DNA of 64,000 nucleotides from Streptomyces sp. SID13726. Its GTDB lineage: Bacteria > Actinomycetota > Actinomycetes > Streptomycetales > Streptomycetaceae. Under the pieces are notes generated by a model. It was given only the letters and a program-made list of their open reading frames with translations, had not been told where the DNA came from and did no database searches. A program made the translations under genes and the position numbers. Numbering within the stretch: the first letter of the stretch is position 1; every line of letters starts with the position of its first letter. Of this stretch, positions 61,473 through 64,000 are shown piece after piece. The DNA lies in the NCBI RefSeq assembly GCF_010548375.1, contig NZ_JAAGLY010000003.1:558001-622000 (forward strand). Reading direction: 5' to 3'.

Positions 61473-62270
61473 GTGACGCAGCAGATCCCGTCGACCGAAC
61501 CCGAGCTGGCCGGTGTCCGCAATTTCCGTGACGTGGGCGGACTGCCGACGGCGGACGGACGGCGGGTGCGGCACGGAGTGCTGTTCCGCAGCGGTCACCT
61601 CGCGCACGCGACCGAGGCCGACACGGCCTTCCTGTCCTCCCTCGGCCTGCACACGATCTTCGACTTCCGCAACGCGGCGGACCAGAAGCTGGAGGGCCTG
61701 GACGTCGAGCTGCCGGGGGTGCGCAATGTGAACCTCCCGCTGAGCGACCCGGCCGACGGCGTCGAGTTCTGGAAGATGGTCCGCGACGGCGAACTCGACC
61801 AGCTGCGCGAGATCCTCAGCGACGGCAAGGGCGCGAACCGGATGATCACCGCCTACCGCAAGATCGTCAAGGAGCGCACCGCCGAGCACTCCCAGGTGCT
61901 GCGCGCCCTCGCCGAGGACAGCGTCCCGGCCCTCATGCACTGCGCGGCCGGCAAGGACCGCGCGGGGCTCTCCATAGCCGTGACCCTGCTCGCCGTGGGC
62001 GTGGAGCGCGAGGCGATCGTCGCCGACTACCTGGAGTCGAACGCCAAGCACCGCCGCTACCGGGTCCGCCGCACCTCGGGCGCCGCCGACGCCTACTCCC
62101 CCGAGGTCATGGAGCTGCTGAGCCCGCTGTTCGACGCCCGCACCGAGTATCTGACGGCGGGCTTCGAGACCATCGAGGAGACCTGGGGCGGCGTCGACGC
62201 CTACCTGGAGAAGGGTCTCGGGATCACCCCGGAGATCCGCGAGCGGCTGCGCGCCCGGCTGCTCGACTGA
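61473..62270 (+). CDS. Tyrosine-protein phosphatase (Y_phosphatase3 family)
   Basis: 265 residues. GVRNFRDVGGLPTADGRRV is the family start, LFRSGHL the second block, IFDFRN the third, and the CX5R active site is HCAAGKDRAG with Cys157 and Arg163. The Lys in the loop is typical of dual-specificity/lipid-phosphatase-like members. GTG at 61473 is 5 nt after GGAGGAG. Targets may be protein tyrosines or phosphoinositides. It is divergent from the alpha-galactosidase gene. Confidence 0.95.
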   Translation: MTQQIPSTEPELAGVRNFRDVGGLPTADGRRVRHGVLFRSGHLAHATEADTAFLSSLGLHTIFDFRNAADQKLEGLDVELPGVRNVNLPLSDPADGVEFWKMVRDGELDQLREILSDGKGANRMITAYRKIVKERTAEHSQVLRALAEDSVPALMHCAAGKDRAGLSIAVTLLAVGVEREAIVADYLESNAKHRRYRVRRTSGAADAYSPEVMELLSPLFDARTEYLTAGFETIEETWGGVDAYLEKGLGITPEIRERLRARLLD

Positions 62271-62279
62271 GGTATACGG

Positions 62280-62402
62280 CTACTGCCCCGCGCCCACCTC
62301 GAAGAGCAAGTAGATGAAGGCCGCGAAGACGTGCCCGATCACCAGATAGATGATCAGGCGCACCCACAGGGCGCGAGGGAACTTCTCCTCCATGTCACTC
62401 AT
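62280..62402 (-). CDS. DUF6126 small membrane protein
   Basis: 40 residues: MSDMEEKFPRALWVRLIIYL followed by a single membrane helix rich in Ile/Phe (VIGHVFAAFIYLLF). This is the conserved DUF6126 pattern found downstream of XRE-cupin regulators in actinomycetes. The ATG overlaps the regulator stop (ATGA), so the two are co-translated. A later ATG (62393, MEEKF) also fits. Function unknown; possibly a partner of the adjacent regulator or a membrane stress protein. Confidence 0.8.
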   Translation of the reverse strand: MSDMEEKFPRALWVRLIIYLVIGHVFAAFIYLLFEVGAGQ

Positions 62403-63004
62403 GGCGTCTCTCCAGGGGTGGGGCCCAGGCACAGCGCGGCCGTGGGACTCTGCAACAGGGTGTGGACGAACAGGAGCTCGACGCCGGCGGGGTCCTGGGC
62501 GGCGATGCGGTGCGGGGTCAGCGAGTCGAAGTGCGCGCTGTCGCCCGGACCGAGCCGGTGTGTGGTGTCCCCGAGGCGGAGCCTGAGCCGCCCCTCCAGG
62601 ACGTAGAGCCACTCCTCGCCGGGGTGCACCCGCACGATGTCGCCCTGCGAGCCCTGGGGGACACGGACCCGCAGGGCCTGCATCCCGCGACCGGACGCGC
62701 CCGCCTGGAAGTAGGTCCAGCCGCCCGCCTCGGTCGGTTCCATGTCGGCGGCGCGCACCACGGCGTCCCGGTCGGCGACCGACTCACCGAGCAGTTCCGA
62801 GACCGTCGTACCGTAGATACGGGCCAGCGCGAGCAGCATCGGCAGTGAGGGCTGGCGCTGCCCGGTCTCCAGCCTGGAGAGGTGGGCGGGCGACAGCCCC
62901 GCGGCGGCGGCCGCGGCCTCCAGGGTGAGGGAGGCGCGGCGGCGCAGTGCGCGGAGCTGAGGAGCCACCGAGGGCAGCTCCGTGAAGGCTTCCGGGGAGC
63001 TCAT
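62399..63004 (-). CDS. XRE-family regulator with cupin domain (DUF6126 partner)
   Basis: 201 residues. HTH at about 15-70 (LRALRRRASLTLEAAAAAAG then LSPAHLSRLETGQRQPSLPM). The C-terminal cupin reads QGDIVRVHPGEEWLYVLEGR, LRLRLGDTTHRLGPGDSAHF and PHRIAAQDPAGVELLFVHTL. It should repress its own operon until its ligand binds the cupin. Two related palindromes lie 20-60 nt upstream of its start, and the co-translated product is the DUF6126 micro-protein. Confidence 0.93.
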   Translation of the reverse strand: MSSPEAFTELPSVAPQLRALRRRASLTLEAAAAAAGLSPAHLSRLETGQRQPSLPMLLALARIYGTTVSELLGESVADRDAVVRAADMEPTEAGGWTYFQAGASGRGMQALRVRVPQGSQGDIVRVHPGEEWLYVLEGRLRLRLGDTTHRLGPGDSAHFDSLTPHRIAAQDPAGVELLFVHTLLQSPTAALCLGPTPGETP

Positions 63005-63020
63005 GCCTCCATTGAGCCGA

Positions 63021-63063
63021 AGTTTTGCCTCTGCGGCAAATTCATTGCCTCAGAGGCAAAACT
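63021..63063. promoter_or_regulatory. Double palindromic operator upstream of the XRE-cupin gene
   Basis: AGTTTTGCCTCTG (63021-63033) and CAGAGGCAAAACT (63051-63063) are perfect 13-bp inverted arms. Within them TTTGCC-5nt-GGCAAA (63024-63040) and TTGCCTCAGAGGCAA (63045-63059) are two copies of a TTGCC-5nt-GGCAA site whose centres are 20 nt apart, two helical turns. The block begins 16 nt before the regulator ATG, so it is the likely autoregulatory operator. Confidence 0.8.
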
Positions 63064-63091
63064 CCCGTCAGCGACCGTCCACCGCTCCGTC

Positions 63092-64000
63092 TCAGCGGTT
63101 GGCCACCGCCTGCTTCACCAGCGTCTTGCTGAAGTCCCACATCAGTCCGCTGCCGCTGTGCGCGTCGTCCATGACGTCGGTGAAGGCGTCGACGAACCGG
63201 TCCACCTCCTTCTCCCCGACGACCAGCGGCGGGATCAGCTTGATCACCTCCAGGTGGTCGCCGGAGACCTGGGTGAGGATCCGGTGCCGCTGGAGCAGCG
63301 GGACGACGACCATCTGCGCGAACAGGCCCTTGCGCGCGGCCTGGAGCATGGTCCAGCGCCCGCGCAGCTTCAGCGACTTGGGCCGGCCGAACTCGATGCC
63401 GACCATCAGCCCCCGGCCGCGTACGTCGGCGAGCAGTTCGTACTTGTCGACCAGTGCCGCGAGCCGGGACCTGAGCAGGTCGCCAGCGGCGCGGGCGTTC
63501 GCGACGATCTGCTCGTTCTCCATGACCGAGAGGACGGCGAGCCCGGCCGCCATGGCCTGGGCGTTGGCCCCGAAGCTCGCGGAGTGCACGAGGACCCGGT
63601 CCATCGAGGAGTAGACCTTCTTGAAGATCCAGTCCTTGCCGAGGGTGGCGCCGACCGGCACATAGCCGCCGGAGAGCGCCTTGGCCACACACACCAGGTC
63701 GGGCTCGACGCCGTCCTCGTGCTGATAGGCGTAGAAGTCCCCGGTCCGGCCGAGCCCGGTCTGCACCTCGTCGGCGATGAGCAGCGCCTTGTGCCTGCGC
63801 AACAGCTCCTGCGCGGCCCGCAGATAGCCGGGCGGCGCCTCGTGCACGCCCTTGCCCTGGATCGGCTCGACGACCAGGGCGGCGACGTCGCCCTTCTTCA
63901 ACTCCCTTGCCAGGGCGTCGAGATCACCGAGAGGTACGGCGGTGTCGGGCAGCAGGGGTGCGAATCCGTCCCGGAAGCCGGACTCGCCGTTGACCGAGAG
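63092..64000 (-). CDS. Class III PLP aminotransferase (ornithine/lysine/acetylornithine type), 5' end outside window
   Basis: About 303 codons visible of a longer gene continuing past 64000. Motifs: VAALVVEPIQGKGVHEAPPG, LLIADEVQTGLGRTGDFYA (the PLP-binding Asp), the Schiff-base lysine in CVAKALSGGYVPVGA, SSMDRVLVHSASFGANAQAM, then RGRGLMVGIEFG and ILTQVSGDHLEVIKLIPPLV. These are class III aminotransferase signatures. Its exact substrate cannot be decided from the visible part. The stop lies 29 nt from the double XRE operator. Confidence 0.92.
   Translation of the reverse strand, partial: LSVNGESGFRDGFAPLLPDTAVPLGDLDALARELKKGDVAALVVEPIQGKGVHEAPPGYLRAAQELLRRHKALLIADEVQTGLGRTGDFYAYQHEDGVEPDLVCVAKALSGGYVPVGATLGKDWIFKKVYSSMDRVLVHSASFGANAQAMAAGLAVLSVMENEQIVANARAAGDLLRSRLAALVDKYELLADVRGRGLMVGIEFGRPKSLKLRGRWTMLQAARKGLFAQMVVVPLLQRHRILTQVSGDHLEVIKLIPPLVVGEKEVDRFVDAFTDVMDDAHSGSGLMWDFSKTLVKQAVANR

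Overview
This window looks like a chromosome segment from a Streptomyces or close relative. The DNA is very GC-rich throughout, GTG and TTG starts and 4-nt ATGA/GTGA gene overlaps are common, and it carries actinomycete hallmarks: a conservon (cvnA-D), DmdR/IdeR-type iron boxes, a c-di-AMP (ydaO) leader in front of a LysM/M23 peptidase, a DUF6126 micro-protein, twin-arginine signal peptides and TGTGGACAA-type DnaA boxes.

Region 1 (1-13.9 kb) is an inositol/polyol locus. A plus-strand run holds the end of an unknown gene, an SDR dehydrogenase, an IolG-like Gfo/Idh dehydrogenase, an FAD oxidoreductase and a second Gfo/Idh enzyme. A minus-strand operon encodes a complete ribose/inositol-type ABC importer (10.7-7.7 kb) plus an IolE-like TIM-barrel isomerase and a third Gfo/Idh enzyme. 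Divergent from it lie a truncated iolC remnant, intact iolD and a GntR/UTRA regulator. A 17-bp-armed inverted repeat sits in the divergent promoter.

Region 2 (13.9-20.2 kb) holds an aldo/keto reductase behind a textbook MerR-type promoter, a NUDIX hydrolase with an overlapping 17-codon upstream ORF, a hexapeptide acyltransferase fused to a second domain, a doubtful hypothetical gene, and a DEDDh exonuclease-BRCT-TerD fusion.

Region 3 (20.2-34.9 kb) is an iron/siderophore island. An eight-gene minus-strand operon starts at an iron box near 32.94 kb. It encodes a siderophore-interacting FAD protein fused to a methyltransferase-like domain, a lipoprotein receptor, two FecCD permeases, an ATPase, an enterochelin-esterase-like hydrolase and two exporter-fold ABC half-transporters, one of which has lost all its ATP-site motifs. 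A double (tandem) AraC regulator is divergent from it. A second iron box precedes a plus-strand LCMT-type methyltransferase. The left edge is littered with debris (IS630 transposase fragment, frameshifted alpha/beta hydrolase). The right edge is a tRNA-Pro(GGG).

Region 4 (34.9-50 kb) is housekeeping and regulation: MmcQ/YjbR, GNAT, XRE-cupin with a 33-bp palindrome on its start codon, LysR, tdh-kbl threonine catabolism, another LysR with a divergent MFS transporter, GPP34, and a conservon cvnA-B-C-D followed by a GAF protein. A decapitated Lrp/AsnC gene and an MBL-fold hydrolase follow.

Region 5 (50-64 kb) holds a Glu/Leu/Phe/Val-type dehydrogenase, TetR, and a GDSL hydrolase. A secreted pectin-like set follows: exo-rhamnogalacturonan-lyase-like protein, GDSL esterase and DUF6250 protein. 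Then come the riboswitch-controlled M23 peptidase, a GH36 alpha-galactosidase, a tyrosine phosphatase, an XRE-cupin/DUF6126 pair with a double operator, and the 3' part of a class III aminotransferase cut by the window end.

All assignments come from reading motifs and family resemblance by eye; no search was run.
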